The position numbers were made by a program, and so were the translations under genes. DNA of 64,000 nucleotides, taken from Brevibacillus reuszeri (GTDB taxonomy: Bacteria > Bacillota > Bacilli > Brevibacillales > Brevibacillaceae). Positions 8,377 through 18,003 of this stretch are shown piece after piece. The notes under the pieces are model-generated. The model was not told the DNA's origin and did not search any database. It saw only the letters and a list, made by a program, of their open reading frames with translations. Each line of letters opens with the position of its first letter. The stretch's first letter is position 1. Where the stretch lies: contig NZ_LGIQ01000007.1 of the NCBI RefSeq assembly GCF_001187725.1, positions 708,895 to 772,894 on the forward strand, in the 5' to 3' direction.

Positions 8377-9723
8377 ATGGCAGAGAAGGTAGGCACGCGA
8401 GAAAAAGTAGCGATTGTTACGCTGGGCTGTGAAAAGAATCTGGTCGATTCTGACATGATGGCCCATCTGATAGATGAAAAAGGCTATGAGCTGGTTGATA
8501 ATCCGGACGAAGCAACCGTGGTCATTGTCAATACCTGTGGATTCATCGACGCTGCTAAAGAAGAATCGGTAAACAAGATTCTCGATATGGCTGAACTGAA
8601 AGAATCCGGAAAGCTGAAATCGCTAGTGGTGGCAGGCTGTCTCACCCAACGTTACAAAGAGGATATCTTGAACGAGATTCCTGAGGTGGATGGTATTGTC
8701 GGAACGGGCGATTTTATGTCCATTACAGGGATCATTGAAGAATCGCTAGAAGGCAAGCGTCCCATTTTTGTGGGCAATCCTATTTTTACGTATGAAGATG
8801 TTGTGAAACGGAAAGTAAAATCGGGAACATATTCCGCGTATATTAAAATTGCTGAGGGCTGCGATAATGCATGTACGTTTTGCAGTATTCCGCTGATGCG
8901 TGGAGGATTTCGTAGCCGTACGATCGAATCGATTGTGGAAGAGGCGCGTCACTTATCTGAGCAAGGAATTGTGGAAATCAGTTTGATTGCGCAGGATTCG
9001 ACGAATTATGGCACGGATATTTACGACGGCAAGCTGATGCTTCCTGAGCTTTTGAATCGCCTGGCTGAAGTCGAGGGGATTCAATGGATTCGTTTGCATT
9101 ATGCTTATCCAGGCTTCTTTACAGACGAATTGATCCATACATTTGCTACGAATCCAAAAGTCTGCAAATACGTGGATATGCCTCTGCAGCACTCGGAGGA
9201 CCAAATTTTAAAAAGAATGCGCCGTCCTGGTCGCCAAACAGACATTCGCGAGCTGGTGGCGAAAATTCGGGCACAAGTTCCTGACGTTGCACTTCGTACA
9301 TCCCTCATCGTAGGCTTCCCTGGTGAGACCGACGAAGATTTCGCTCGTCTGTCCGAGTTTGTCAAAGATATTCGTTTTGACCGTTTGGGAGTTTTTACGT
9401 ACTCTAATGAGGATGATACTCCTGCATCTCGTTTGCCAGATCACGTAGACGAGGAATTGAAGGAGAAGCGTGCGAATATCCTGATGGAAATTCAGCGCGA
9501 AGTAGCAGATGAGCGCAATGGACGCTTCGTCGGTCAAGTATTGGATGTACTGATTGAGCGATATGAAGGACGTAACGATATTTACGTTGGACGTACGCAG
9601 TACGATGCTCCTGAAATTGACGGGGAAGTATTTGTTTCCGGTTTCAAAGGAGAATTGGGCTCCATTGTGAAAGTAAAGATTACGCACTCCTATGAGTACG
9701 ATTTAGCTGGGGAGGTAGTCTAG
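8377..9723 (+). CDS. rimO: Ribosomal protein S12 methylthiotransferase RimO
   Basis: A 448-residue radical-SAM methylthiotransferase that adds a methylthio group to the conserved aspartate of ribosomal protein S12. The N-terminal UPF0004 domain carries three cluster cysteines (VTLGCEKNLVDSD, VNTCGFI, AGCLTQRY). The radical-SAM CxxxCxxC occurs as CDNACTFCSIP near residues 162-172. A C-terminal TRAM domain ends the protein. The opening GCEKNLVDSD is diagnostic of RimO rather than MiaB, whose gene is also present at 33 kb. A GGAGG site precedes ATG 8377, and pgsA starts on the next base after the stop, so the two are co-transcribed. Confidence 0.95.
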   Translation: MAEKVGTREKVAIVTLGCEKNLVDSDMMAHLIDEKGYELVDNPDEATVVIVNTCGFIDAAKEESVNKILDMAELKESGKLKSLVVAGCLTQRYKEDILNEIPEVDGIVGTGDFMSITGIIEESLEGKRPIFVGNPIFTYEDVVKRKVKSGTYSAYIKIAEGCDNACTFCSIPLMRGGFRSRTIESIVEEARHLSEQGIVEISLIAQDSTNYGTDIYDGKLMLPELLNRLAEVEGIQWIRLHYAYPGFFTDELIHTFATNPKVCKYVDMPLQHSEDQILKRMRRPGRQTDIRELVAKIRAQVPDVALRTSLIVGFPGETDEDFARLSEFVKDIRFDRLGVFTYSNEDDTPASRLPDHVDEELKEKRANILMEIQREVADERNGRFVGQVLDVLIERYEGRNDIYVGRTQYDAPEIDGEVFVSGFKGELGSIVKVKITHSYEYDLAGEVV

Positions 9724-10299
9724 GTGAATCTCGCCAACCGTATTACCCTCGCTAGGATTTTCCTGGTGCCAGTAGTTATGTTTTTCCTGCTGGTAAAATA
9801 CAACATCGGGACGTTTTCCATTGGCAGTCTGACGATGACCTATAACGAGCTGATTGCGGCTTTGGTTTTTATCTTGGCAGCCAGTACGGACGGACTCGAT
9901 GGTTATATCGCGCGCAAAAGGAAAATCGTAACGAATTTGGGCAAGTTTCTCGATCCGCTCGCGGATAAGCTATTAATTTCTGCGGCTCTGATTTCGTTGG
10001 TGGAAATGCAGCGTTTGGAAGCATGGATTGCCATCGTCATCATCAGCAGGGAGTTTGCGGTGACAGGTCTACGGTTGGTTGCGGCGGCAGAAGGACAGGT
10101 TATTGCCGCCAGCGCACTGGGTAAACTGAAGACATGGGTACAGATTGTTGCCGTTACAGCAGTGATGATTCGCAACTTTCCGTTCGCCTTCTTCGGAATC
10201 CCGTTTGACGAGGTTGCCATTTGGGCGATGGTCCTCATCACGCTTTACTCCGGATACGACTATTTTGCGAAGAACCGCAACGTTATCCAATACTCGTAA
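9724..10299 (+). CDS. pgsA: CDP-diacylglycerol--glycerol-3-phosphate 3-phosphatidyltransferase
   Basis: A 191-residue polytopic membrane enzyme that makes phosphatidylglycerol phosphate from CDP-diacylglycerol and glycerol-3-phosphate, the committed step to phosphatidylglycerol and cardiolipin. The CDP-alcohol phosphotransferase signature D-G-x2-A-R-x8-G-x3-D-x3-D is present between residues 58 and 82 (DGLDGYIARK then GKFLDPLADK). The GTG start immediately follows the rimO stop, with GGGGAGG inside the end of rimO as its ribosome binding site. Confidence 0.95.
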   Translation: MNLANRITLARIFLVPVVMFFLLVKYNIGTFSIGSLTMTYNELIAALVFILAASTDGLDGYIARKRKIVTNLGKFLDPLADKLLISAALISLVEMQRLEAWIAIVIISREFAVTGLRLVAAAEGQVIAASALGKLKTWVQIVAVTAVMIRNFPFAFFGIPFDEVAIWAMVLITLYSGYDYFAKNRNVIQYS

Positions 10300-10321
10300 A
10301 TGCGGGTATTGGTCTCTTTTT
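10287..10321 (+). terminator. Rho-independent terminator after pgsA
   Basis: CCAATACTCG pairs with CGGGTATTGG around TAAATG, overlapping the pgsA stop codon, and is followed by TCTCTTTTTT. Confidence 0.9.
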
Positions 10322-10398
10322 TCACAAGAGGCTTCTCTAGAACGGTTGTAGGTGGTAAACTGTTAGTTTAGAGGCTTTTCTACTCTCTAAGAGAATGG

Positions 10399-11652
10399 AT
10401 GAGGAAGATGAGAGCGGAGATTATCGCGGTGGGGACCGAGCTTTTACTGGGTCAAATCGCTAATACGAACGCCCAGTTTCTTTCCCAGAAGCTGGCGGAT
10501 ATTGGCGTGGGAGTGTATTTTCATACCGTTGTTGGGGATAACATGGAGCGTCTACTTCAGGTCATCCGTCTGGCGGCAAGTCGTTCCGATCTCGTCATAT
10601 TTACAGGCGGGCTCGGCCCAACTCAAGATGATTTGACGAAGGAATCGGTAGCACAGCATGTTGGAGTTGGCTTGGAAACAAACCTTGAGGCAATGAAGCG
10701 AATTGAAGATTTCTTTTTGCAACGTGGGATTGTCATGACGGAGAACAACCGGAAGCAGGCATTAGTGCTTGCTGGCAGTCATGTCTTCTCCAATGATTTC
10801 GGGATGGCGCCTGGCATGGCGATCCGTCATGACAGTAGTACGTTCGTGCTTTTGCCTGGGCCGCCAAGTGAGCTCTATCCGATGGTGGAACGTCACGTCA
10901 TGCCGTACCTGATCGGTCTGTTGCCACAAAAGCAAGTATTTCATTCACACGTGCTTCGCTTTTACGGTATTGGGGAATCAGCTCTGGAGGAGCACCTGCT
11001 TGATCTGATCGAGAAGCAGGACAATCCAACGATTGCTCCTTATGCCAAAGAATTTGAAGTAACACTGCGCATTACCGCGCGAGCCTCGTCGACAGAAGAA
11101 GGAGAAGCCCTGATTTTGCCTGTGGAAAAGGAAATTCGCGATCGCGTGGGGCAGTATGTGTATGGAATGGGTGAAGACTCGTCGTTGCATGATGTTTTGG
11201 TGACTGAGCTGGGGCAACGCGGGGAAACGATTGCTTGTGCAGAAAGCTGTACGGGCGGGACGCTTGCTTCTCTCATTACCTCTGTATCGGGAAGCTCTGC
11301 CGTTTTTGGCGGAGGGATTGTTTGTTACACAAACGAAGTAAAGCATCAGGTGTTAGGTGTACCTGAAGAGGTGTTACATACGGTTGGTGCGATAAGCGAA
11401 GAGACAGCAAAGTTGTTGGCAGAAAATGTAAGAGTAAAGCTAGGGACGACGTATGGCGTGTCTGTAACAGGTGTGGCTGGACCCGATCCATCCGAAGGAA
11501 AGCCGGTCGGTCTGGTCTATGTGGGAATTGCGGCAGAGGGTAAGCCTACAGTCGTGAAGGAATTACGCCTAGCTGGAAGAAGGCATGCGATTGTAGGGCG
11601 TGCTGCTAAATTCGCGCTATTTTATGCGCTGCAAATGCAAAAAGAAAGGTGA
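10399..11652 (+). CDS. cinA: CinA family protein (nicotinamide-nucleotide amidase / competence-damage inducible)
   Basis: A 417-residue two-domain protein. The N-terminal MoaB/MogA-like domain has AEIIAVGTELLLGQIANTN and FTGGLGPTQDDLTKE. The C-terminal CinA domain has AESCTGGTLASLITSVSGSS and GVAGPDPSEGKPVG. Family members hydrolyse NMN or ADP-ribose, and cinA commonly precedes recA in Gram-positive bacteria, here with a helicase gene between. ATG 10399 and ATG 10408 are both possible starts; neither has ideal Shine-Dalgarno spacing. The stop is 6 bp before the helicase start, indicating co-transcription. Confidence 0.93.
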   Translation: MRKMRAEIIAVGTELLLGQIANTNAQFLSQKLADIGVGVYFHTVVGDNMERLLQVIRLAASRSDLVIFTGGLGPTQDDLTKESVAQHVGVGLETNLEAMKRIEDFFLQRGIVMTENNRKQALVLAGSHVFSNDFGMAPGMAIRHDSSTFVLLPGPPSELYPMVERHVMPYLIGLLPQKQVFHSHVLRFYGIGESALEEHLLDLIEKQDNPTIAPYAKEFEVTLRITARASSTEEGEALILPVEKEIRDRVGQYVYGMGEDSSLHDVLVTELGQRGETIACAESCTGGTLASLITSVSGSSAVFGGGIVCYTNEVKHQVLGVPEEVLHTVGAISEETAKLLAENVRVKLGTTYGVSVTGVAGPDPSEGKPVGLVYVGIAAEGKPTVVKELRLAGRRHAIVGRAAKFALFYALQMQKER

Positions 11653-11658
11653 CATTTT

Positions 11659-13248
11659 ATGACGATTTTTTCTGATTTTCCTTTACATAAATCTATTCTT
11701 CAAGCCATCCACGATATGGGCTTTGAAGAACCATCACCGATTCAGGCTGCCTGCATTCCAAAAGTACTGGACGGCGGAGACCTGATTGGACAAGCGCAAA
11801 CCGGTACGGGTAAAACGGCTGCATTCGGTATTCCTCTGATTGAAAAAGTAACGCCAGCTAATCGCGTGCAGGCCATTGTTCTGACACCTACCCGCGAGCT
11901 GGCTATTCAAGTGGCCGGTGAGCTATTGCGTATTTCCAAATACAACAAGGTCCGCACTCTGCCGATATACGGTGGACAGTCGATCGGCCATCAAATCCGT
12001 GCCCTTCGCCAAGGAGTGCAGGTCGTAGTAGGTACACCAGGACGCGTTATGGACCACCTGCGCCGTAAAACACTGAAGCTGGAGAATGTGCACACGCTGG
12101 TGTTAGATGAAGCAGATGAAATGCTGGATATGGGTTTCATTGAGGATATTGAAACAATCATTCAGCATATGCCAGAAGAACGTCAAACCTTGCTCTTCTC
12201 TGCAACAATGCCTCCCGAGATCAAGCGTTTGGCCGTTCGCTATATGAAGCAGCCACAAACAGTTGCAGTGAGCCGTGAAGAAGTGACGGCACCATTGATT
12301 GAACAGGTATATTACAAAGTATTTGACCGCAATAAAGTGGAGAGCCTCTGCCGCATCCTGGATAGTGAAGATGTGGAATTGGGTATCATTTTCTGCCGCA
12401 CTAAGCGTGGTGTAGATGAGCTGTCTGAGGTATTGCAATCTCGCGGTTATCTTGCTGACGGCTTGCACGGTGACCTCTCTCAGGCACAGCGTGACAAGGT
12501 AATGAATGCATTCCGTGAAGGCTCTATCGAGTTTTTGATTGCGACAGACGTAGCGGCACGTGGAATCGACGTAGGGAATGTTTCTCACGTTATCAACTAC
12601 GACATTCCACAGGATTCCGAGAGCTATGTTCACCGCATTGGACGTACAGGTCGTGCAGGTCGCAAAGGGATTGCGATGACACTTGTTACTCCGCGTGAAG
12701 TAAGACAAATGATGTTCATCCAAAAGCAAACCAAAGCGCAAGTCCTGTCCAGAAACGTACCTTCTCTGGAAGAGGTAGCAGAGCGGAAGCAAGAGCAGCT
12801 GCGTGAGCAATTGACGAGCTTGCTTGAGAGTGATTCCATTGCGGATATGTATCAAAAAGTGGCGGATGCACTCGTAGGTCAGTATCCTGCAGAAAAAGTA
12901 GCGGCAGCTGCCCTGCACCTGGCATTCCACAGTGAAGTGGGTCAAGCGCAAGAAGCGGAAGCATACAACTTCGGAGAGACTGGTGCTGCAAAAGGCATGG
13001 TTCGTTTCTTCCTCAATGTTGGCCGCAATGCAAACATGAAGCCGCAAGATCTGGTTCGGGAAATTTCTGAATCTGTAGGAATTCCAGGGAAATCTGTAGG
13101 CCGTATCGACATTTTCGAGAACTTTACTTTTGTTGAGGTTCCAGAAGAGGTTGCAGCGTTTGTTTACGAATCCCTGCGCCAGACTCGCATCAATGGAAAA
13201 CGGATCAATTTGGAGCCAGCCAAGCCACGTGGGGCGAAGCGCTCTTAA
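11659..13248 (+). CDS. DEAD-box ATP-dependent RNA helicase with DbpA-type RNA-binding domain
   Basis: A 529-residue helicase with the full motif set: AQTGTGKT (motif I), PTRELAIQ (Ia), VLDEADEMLDMGF (II), FSATMP (III), ATDVAARGIDV (V) and HRIGRTGRAGRKG (VI). The C-terminal 75 residues (MVRFFLNVGRNANMKPQDLV, then FTFVEVPEEVAAFVYESL) form a DbpA/YxiN-type RNA-recognition domain, pointing to ribosome assembly or cold adaptation; CshA, DbpA or DeaD are all possible names. It begins 6 bp after cinA with a weak AAAGGTGA site. A strong terminator follows, isolating recA. Confidence 0.93.
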   Translation: MTIFSDFPLHKSILQAIHDMGFEEPSPIQAACIPKVLDGGDLIGQAQTGTGKTAAFGIPLIEKVTPANRVQAIVLTPTRELAIQVAGELLRISKYNKVRTLPIYGGQSIGHQIRALRQGVQVVVGTPGRVMDHLRRKTLKLENVHTLVLDEADEMLDMGFIEDIETIIQHMPEERQTLLFSATMPPEIKRLAVRYMKQPQTVAVSREEVTAPLIEQVYYKVFDRNKVESLCRILDSEDVELGIIFCRTKRGVDELSEVLQSRGYLADGLHGDLSQAQRDKVMNAFREGSIEFLIATDVAARGIDVGNVSHVINYDIPQDSESYVHRIGRTGRAGRKGIAMTLVTPREVRQMMFIQKQTKAQVLSRNVPSLEEVAERKQEQLREQLTSLLESDSIADMYQKVADALVGQYPAEKVAAAALHLAFHSEVGQAQEAEAYNFGETGAAKGMVRFFLNVGRNANMKPQDLVREISESVGIPGKSVGRIDIFENFTFVEVPEEVAAFVYESLRQTRINGKRINLEPAKPRGAKRS

Positions 13249-13275
13249 TCGGGTCGTCATAGAAAAGACAGCTAC

Positions 13276-13316
13276 AGCCATTTCGCTGGGAAAAATCCAG
13301 CAAATGGCTGTTTTTC
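13276..13316 (+). terminator. Rho-independent terminator between helicase and recA
   Basis: AGCCATTTCGCTGG and CCAGCAAATGGCT pair around GAAAAAT, followed by GTTTTT. It separates the cinA-helicase transcript from recA. Confidence 0.9.
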
Positions 13317-13323
13317 TTCCATG

Positions 13324-13337
13324 CGAATATTTGTTCG
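13324..13337. promoter_or_regulatory. LexA (DinR) box upstream of recA
   Basis: CGAATATTTGTTCG at 13324-13337 is close to the Bacillus SOS operator CGAAC-N4-GTTCG (one deviation in the left half). It lies ten bases upstream of the recA -35 hexamer, as expected for SOS control of recA. Confidence 0.8.
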
Positions 13338-13347
13338 CAAAAAATAC

Positions 13348-13377
13348 TTGGCAAACCCTTCTGTCTCGATGTATGAT
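13348..13377 (+). promoter_or_regulatory. recA promoter
   Basis: TTGGCA (13348-13353) and TATGAT (13372-13377) are spaced by 18 bp, directly downstream of the LexA-like box and about 45 bp before the recA start. Confidence 0.75.
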
Positions 13378-13422
13378 GAAGACAAGAAAAACAGAAGCGA
13401 ATGTTGAAAGGGTGTGTACCAT

Positions 13423-14481
13423 TTGTCAGATCGTCGCGCAGCTTTGGAAAGTGCATTGCGTCAGATAGAAAAGCAATTCGGTAAAGGTTCCATTATGAAG
13501 TTGGGGGAAGTATCCAACGTTTCGATTTCAACCGTCTCCACTGGTGCGCTAGCTCTTGATATCGCACTTGGTGTAGGTGGATTCCCACGTGGACGTGTCG
13601 TTGAAATTTACGGACCAGAATCTTCGGGTAAAACAACCGTTGCGCTCCACGCGATCGCAGAAGTGCAAAGACAAGGTGGACAAGCTGCCTTTATCGATGC
13701 GGAGCATGCACTTGACCCAGTCTATGCTGCCAAGCTCGGTGTGAATATTGATGAATTGCTTCTGTCTCAGCCTGACACAGGTGAGCAAGCATTGGAAATT
13801 GCAGAGGCATTGGTGCGCTCTGGTGCAGTAGATATTATCGTAGTTGACTCGGTAGCGGCACTGGTGCCGAAAGCCGAGATCGAGGGCGAGATGGGAGATT
13901 CTCACGTAGGTTTGCAGGCTCGATTGATGTCTCAAGCGCTGCGCAAACTTTCTGGAGCGATCAACAAGTCCAAAACAATCGCCATCTTCATTAACCAGCT
14001 TCGTGAAAAAGTTGGCGTTATGTTCGGTAACCCTGAGACTACTCCTGGTGGACGCGCATTGAAGTTCTACGCGAGTGTTCGACTCGACGTACGTAAGGCT
14101 GAGTCTATCAAGGTTGGAAATGACATCTTGGGTAGCAAGACCAAAATCAAGGTTGTCAAAAATAAAGTGGCTCCACCGTTCAAGGTAGCAGAAGTGGACA
14201 TCATGTACGGTGAAGGAATCTCCAGAGAAGGTAGTATCCTCGATATCGGTTCCGAAATCGACGTAGTACAAAAGAGCGGTGCATGGTATTCCTTTAATGA
14301 AGAGCGTCTTGGTCAGGGCCGTGAGAATTCGAAAGTGTTCCTGAAAGAGAATCCTCACATTGCGACGCAAATTGAAACGAGGGTTCGCGAATACTTCAGC
14401 CTCAATCCTGGTTCAGTTCCTGAAGCGGAGCCAGTGAATGATCCTGAGCAAGACGAAGAGCCGACATTTGATCTGGAATAA
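13423..14481 (+). CDS. recA: Recombinase RecA
   Basis: A 352-residue RecA with Walker [10 protein letters not shown], Walker [20 protein letters not shown], the loop-2 segment [19 protein letters not shown], and an acidic C-terminal tail ([12 protein letters not shown]). It forms filaments on single-stranded DNA, drives strand exchange and stimulates LexA self-cleavage. The start is a TTG at 13423, giving (M)[20 protein letters not shown] as in Bacillus RecA, with AAAGGGTG eight bases upstream; the in-frame GTG at 13414 would lie inside that site. No intein is present. A LexA-like box and promoter lie just upstream; recX follows after a terminator. Confidence 0.98.
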   Translation: MSDRRAALESALRQIEKQFGKGSIMKLGEVSNVSISTVSTGALALDIALGVGGFPRGRVVEIYGPESSGKTTVALHAIAEVQRQGGQAAFIDAEHALDPVYAAKLGVNIDELLLSQPDTGEQALEIAEALVRSGAVDIIVVDSVAALVPKAEIEGEMGDSHVGLQARLMSQALRKLSGAINKSKTIAIFINQLREKVGVMFGNPETTPGGRALKFYASVRLDVRKAESIKVGNDILGSKTKIKVVKNKVAPPFKVAEVDIMYGEGISREGSILDIGSEIDVVQKSGAWYSFNEERLGQGRENSKVFLKENPHIATQIETRVREYFSLNPGSVPEAEPVNDPEQDEEPTFDLE

Positions 14482-14506
14482 TCCAGACGAATGGCAAATT
14501 CAAAGC

Positions 14507-14538
14507 AACAGCCTGTCGATGAGACAGGCTGTTTTGTT
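14507..14538 (+). terminator. Terminator or attenuator between recA and recX
   Basis: ACAGCCTGTC pairs with GACAGGCTGT around GATGA and is followed by TTTTGTT. Partial readthrough would give recX at a lower level than recA. Confidence 0.85.
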
Positions 14539-14570
14539 CACGTTAATAGATCGGAAGGGAGGATGAAGAC

Positions 14571-15218
14571 ATGAAGAGTGGCCTGATTACATCGGTGCAC
14601 CGGGATATGAAGCAAAAGCAAAGATATCATATTGAATTAAATGACGAGTATGCGTTTACCGTTCATGAAGACATACTGGTAAAGTACAACCTTTTCAAAG
14701 GAACCGAAGTAGACGAAGCCTTTTATCGGGAAGTGCTAGTGGCTGAGGAAAAGCATAAGGCATACTTGGGAGCCCTCCGCTATCTCGGTTTTCGTCCAAG
14801 GACGAGCAGCCAGCTGCATGCCTATTTGCTAGAGAAAGGTTTTGAACCAAAAATAGCAGAGGAGATTTGTCGGCGATGTGAGGAGCAAGGTTACATAGAT
14901 GATAAGGCATTCGCCAAGCAGTGGGTGGATGAAAGACTGCGGATAAAGCCTCGCAGCTCGTATATGCTGCGAATGGAGCTGCAGCAGAGAGGTGTGGACA
15001 GATCAATTGTTGAGGAAGCAGTGAGTCACGTTTCCAAAGAGTCAGAACTCGAAGCAGCACGGTCATTGATAGAGAAGAAAGCACGGCGACTGCAAGGTCC
15101 TCCAAACCCAGACGAAGAGCGCAAGCTGCTGTCTATGCTCATGCGTAAAGGGTTCTCTCACTCTATTGTTCAACAAATTAGAGGAGAATTGCGTCAGAGA
15201 GAGCGTGAACAGAGGTAA
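14571..15218 (+). CDS. recX: Recombination regulator RecX
   Basis: A 215-residue member of the RecX family, built of helical repeats (LRYLGFRPRTSSQLHAYLLE; RCEEQGYIDDKAFAKQWVDE; LMRKGFSHSIVQQIRGEL). RecX binds RecA filaments and modulates their growth and ATPase. The N-terminal part (about residues 1-60, ITSVHRDMKQKQRYHIELND) is the longer beta-rich extension common in Bacillus-type RecX. GGGAGG precedes ATG 14571. It lies downstream of recA, separated by a terminator hairpin that may allow readthrough. Confidence 0.93.
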   Translation: MKSGLITSVHRDMKQKQRYHIELNDEYAFTVHEDILVKYNLFKGTEVDEAFYREVLVAEEKHKAYLGALRYLGFRPRTSSQLHAYLLEKGFEPKIAEEICRRCEEQGYIDDKAFAKQWVDERLRIKPRSSYMLRMELQQRGVDRSIVEEAVSHVSKESELEAARSLIEKKARRLQGPPNPDEERKLLSMLMRKGFSHSIVQQIRGELRQREREQR

Positions 15219-15364
15219 CTCTAATTGCATGATCTTGACAATTCTTGTTCACAAATAATAAAATAGGTTTGTATTTACTTGGTGTATCATAACTTTTTTC
15301 GATTTGCTCACTCGTTGCCTGTAGAACAACTGAAAAACCGTGCATGACATGTGCGGATTCAGCG

Positions 15365-15391
15365 GACCGAGTATAGTCGGTCTTGTTTTTT
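15365..15391 (+). terminator. Terminator in the recX-rny interval
   Basis: GACCGA and TCGGTC pair around GTATAG, followed by TTGTTTTTT. The 281-bp interval otherwise holds only a recX-distal AT-rich stretch and the rny leader; no further gene was seen. Confidence 0.65.
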
Positions 15392-15499
15392 AGTCGAATG
15401 TTCGAAAGTGAGAGCAAAACGACAGCGGCACTCCATGAAAAACAAATGCTTGGAAAGCGGGGAGATGTCTTACAATAAGGAGGTGAAACGAAAAAGCCT

Positions 15500-17041
15500 A
15501 TGGAACCTATACTTACAGTAGTTATTGTGCTCGTCGCTCTGCTTATCGGTTTGGGTGCTGGCTACTTCATTCGCAGATCCATTGCGGAAGCGAAGATCTC
15601 TAGTGCAGAAGAAGCTGCACACCAGATCGTTGAAGAAGCGAAACGGGACGCCGAAGCCGTTAAAAAGGAAAAGGTGCTGGAAGCTAAGGATGAAGTGTTC
15701 AAGCTTCGTTCTGAGGCGGAAAACGAGTTGCGCGACAGACGCAACGAAATCCAGCGTCAGGAACGACGAATCCTCCAAAAAGAAGAATCGTTGGACCGCA
15801 AGATGGAACAGTTGGAGCGTAAAGAAGAAGAATTATCAGAGCGTGACCGTTCCATCGCAGAATTGCAAAGCAAGGTAGAGCACTTATATAAAGAACAAGT
15901 ATCCGAGTTGGAACGCATTTCTGGCTTGACGCAGGATGAAGCGAAAAATATCATTCTGACGGACGTGGAAAACACGGTTCGCCATGAGATGGCTGTGATG
16001 ATCAAAGAGATCGAGACACAAGCCAAGGAAGAAGCGGACAAGCGTGCTCGCGAGATTATCACGACCTCCATCCAGCGCTGTGCAGCAGATCACGTAGCAG
16101 AAACGACTGTTTCTGTTGTCACTCTGCCTAACGACGAGATGAAGGGCCGGATTATCGGACGTGAGGGACGAAACATTCGTGCACTGGAGACGCTTACTGG
16201 TATCGATCTGATTATTGACGATACTCCTGAAGCTGTCATCCTGTCTGGCTTCGATCCGATTCGTCGAGAAATCGCCAAAACGGCTTTGGATAAACTGGTT
16301 GCTGACGGTCGCATTCACCCAGCCCGTATCGAGGAAATGGTTGAAAAAGCACGTCGCGAAGTAGATGAACGAATCCGTGAATACGGTGAACAAGCTACGT
16401 TTGAAACCGGTGTACATGGTCTGCATCCAGACCTGATCAAGATTTTGGGACGTTTGCGCTATCGTACAAGCTACGGTCAAAACGTTTTGAAGCACTCTAT
16501 GGAGGTTGCCCATCTGGCAGGATTGATGGCAGCCGAGCTGAAAGAAGACGTCAAGCTGGCTAAGCGAGCAGGTCTTCTTCATGATATCGGTAAAGCGATC
16601 GACCATGAAGTGGAAGGTTCTCACGTAGAAATCGGTGTGGAACTGGCTAAGAAGTACAATGAGCATCAAGTTGTAGTCAACAGTATTGCTTCTCATCACG
16701 GTGATACCGAACCTACCTCCGTCATTGCCATGCTCGTGGGAGCTGCGGACGCATTGTCTGCTGCACGCCCAGGTGCACGCCGTGAGACATTGGAAACTTA
16801 TATCAGACGTTTGGAGAAACTGGAAGAAATCTCTGAGTCGTTCGATGGCGTAGAAAAGTCTTATGCGATTCAAGCAGGACGCGAAATTCGCGTGATGGTA
16901 CAACCTGAAAAGATTGACGATGCGGAAGCTACCCGTCTTGCACGGGAGATCACCAAACGAATTGAAAATGAACTTGACTACCCAGGTCACATTAAAGTGA
17001 CGGTTATCCGTGAAACAAGGGCAGTTGAGTATGCAAAGTAA
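15500..17041 (+). CDS. rny: Ribonuclease Y
   Basis: A 513-residue membrane-anchored endoribonuclease that initiates mRNA decay. It has an N-terminal transmembrane helix (residues 4-25), a long charged coiled coil (about 30-180), a KH RNA-binding domain ([20 protein letters not shown]) and an HD domain with [11 protein letters not shown] and [17 protein letters not shown]. The order rny-ymdB-spoVS matches Bacillus. The AAGGAGGTG site ends about 14 bases before ATG 15500, a longer spacer than usual. A terminator overlapping the stop codon separates it from ymdB. Confidence 0.97.
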   Translation: MEPILTVVIVLVALLIGLGAGYFIRRSIAEAKISSAEEAAHQIVEEAKRDAEAVKKEKVLEAKDEVFKLRSEAENELRDRRNEIQRQERRILQKEESLDRKMEQLERKEEELSERDRSIAELQSKVEHLYKEQVSELERISGLTQDEAKNIILTDVENTVRHEMAVMIKEIETQAKEEADKRAREIITTSIQRCAADHVAETTVSVVTLPNDEMKGRIIGREGRNIRALETLTGIDLIIDDTPEAVILSGFDPIRREIAKTALDKLVADGRIHPARIEEMVEKARREVDERIREYGEQATFETGVHGLHPDLIKILGRLRYRTSYGQNVLKHSMEVAHLAGLMAAELKEDVKLAKRAGLLHDIGKAIDHEVEGSHVEIGVELAKKYNEHQVVVNSIASHHGDTEPTSVIAMLVGAADALSAARPGARRETLETYIRRLEKLEEISESFDGVEKSYAIQAGREIRVMVQPEKIDDAEATRLAREITKRIENELDYPGHIKVTVIRETRAVEYAK

Positions 17042-17069
17042 AGTGGCTATTGGCCACTTTACTTTTTTT
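17038..17069 (+). terminator. Rho-independent terminator after rny
   Basis: GTAAAGTGGC pairs with GCCACTTTAC around TATTG, overlapping the rny stop codon, and is followed by TTTTTTT. Confidence 0.9.
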
Positions 17070-17172
17070 CTACGATAAAAGGATTGAAAACACATCTGTT
17101 ATCGGAGAATGACTTGCGAATGTTTTTGTCAGCCCGTTTCGTTGTGTATACTAGCAATGAGGTGATAGTGAA

Positions 17173-17967
17173 ATGAAGCTTTTGTTTATCGGAGATATTA
17201 TGGGCTCACCAGGAAGGGAGATCGTAAAAACGTATCTGCCCCTGTTGAAAAGAAAGTACCAGCCTACGTTTATTGTGGCCAATGGAGAAAATGCTGCTCA
17301 TGGCAGAGGGATTACAGAGAAAATTACCAAGGAGCTATTCGAGGGTGGGGTTCAAGCCATCACACTCGGTAACCACACATGGGACCAAAAAGAAATTTTT
17401 GATTTTATCGATGATGAGCCCCGAATGATTCGTCCAGCCAATTTTCCGCAAGGTGCACCTGGAAAAGGGATTACATACATTAAACAATCGGAAGGGGAAC
17501 TCGCCGTAATCAATCTGATGGGCAGAACGTTTTTACCTCCATTGGATTGCCCGTTTCAAATGGCGGACAAACTCGTAGAACAAGCCCGAAAACGAACCAA
17601 GCTGATTTTTGTTGATTTTCATGCGGAAGCAACATCCGAGAAGCAGGCCATGGCTTGGTATTTGGATGGAAAAGTGAGCGCAGTTGTTGGCACGCATACG
17701 CATGTACAAACAGCCGATGAGCGGGTGTTGCCTGGCGGAACCGGATTTTTGTGTGATGTCGGAATGTGTGGGCCGAGCAACGGAATTTTAGGGATGGAGC
17801 GCGAGGCGGTCATTAAAAAGTTTTTGACGCAGTTGCCAGTTCGATTTGAAGTAGCTCCCGATCCTGCTCAGCTGAATGCTGTTTTGATCACGCTGGATAA
17901 GAATACAGGGAATGCGAAAAAATTGGAACGAATCAGAATTGACGTCGACCATCCATTTATGGAATAA
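17173..17967 (+). CDS. ymdB: YmdB-type metallophosphoesterase (2',3'-cNMP phosphodiesterase)
   Basis: A 264-residue metallophosphoesterase of the YmdB family. Metal-binding motifs are LFIGDIMGSPGRE (residues 4-16), VANGENAAHGRG, LGNHTWDQKEI and the C-terminal VGTHTHVQTADE. In B. subtilis YmdB hydrolyses 2',3'-cyclic nucleotides and controls biofilm versus motility fate. GAGGTGA precedes ATG 17173. It sits between rny and spoVS as in other spore formers. Confidence 0.93.
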   Translation: MKLLFIGDIMGSPGREIVKTYLPLLKRKYQPTFIVANGENAAHGRGITEKITKELFEGGVQAITLGNHTWDQKEIFDFIDDEPRMIRPANFPQGAPGKGITYIKQSEGELAVINLMGRTFLPPLDCPFQMADKLVEQARKRTKLIFVDFHAEATSEKQAMAWYLDGKVSAVVGTHTHVQTADERVLPGGTGFLCDVGMCGPSNGILGMEREAVIKKFLTQLPVRFEVAPDPAQLNAVLITLDKNTGNAKKLERIRIDVDHPFME

Positions 17968-18003
17968 TAAGATTAGAATTTTTTGAATCTTTCATGCGAG
18001 TTA

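Noticed and set aside
12103..13422. Long open frame of 439 codons on the minus strand over the helicase gene
   Set aside because: It is antisense to a clearly coding DEAD-box helicase, has a Cys/Phe/His-rich random composition, and no ribosome binding site or family resemblance.
15391..15408. TCGAATGTTCGAA near the rny leader as a LexA box
   Set aside because: The half-sites are too close together (GAAT and GTTC without the 4-bp spacer), unlike the recA box.
15884..17095. 403-codon minus-strand frame over rny
   Set aside because: Antisense shadow of RNase Y, with no start signal or domain.
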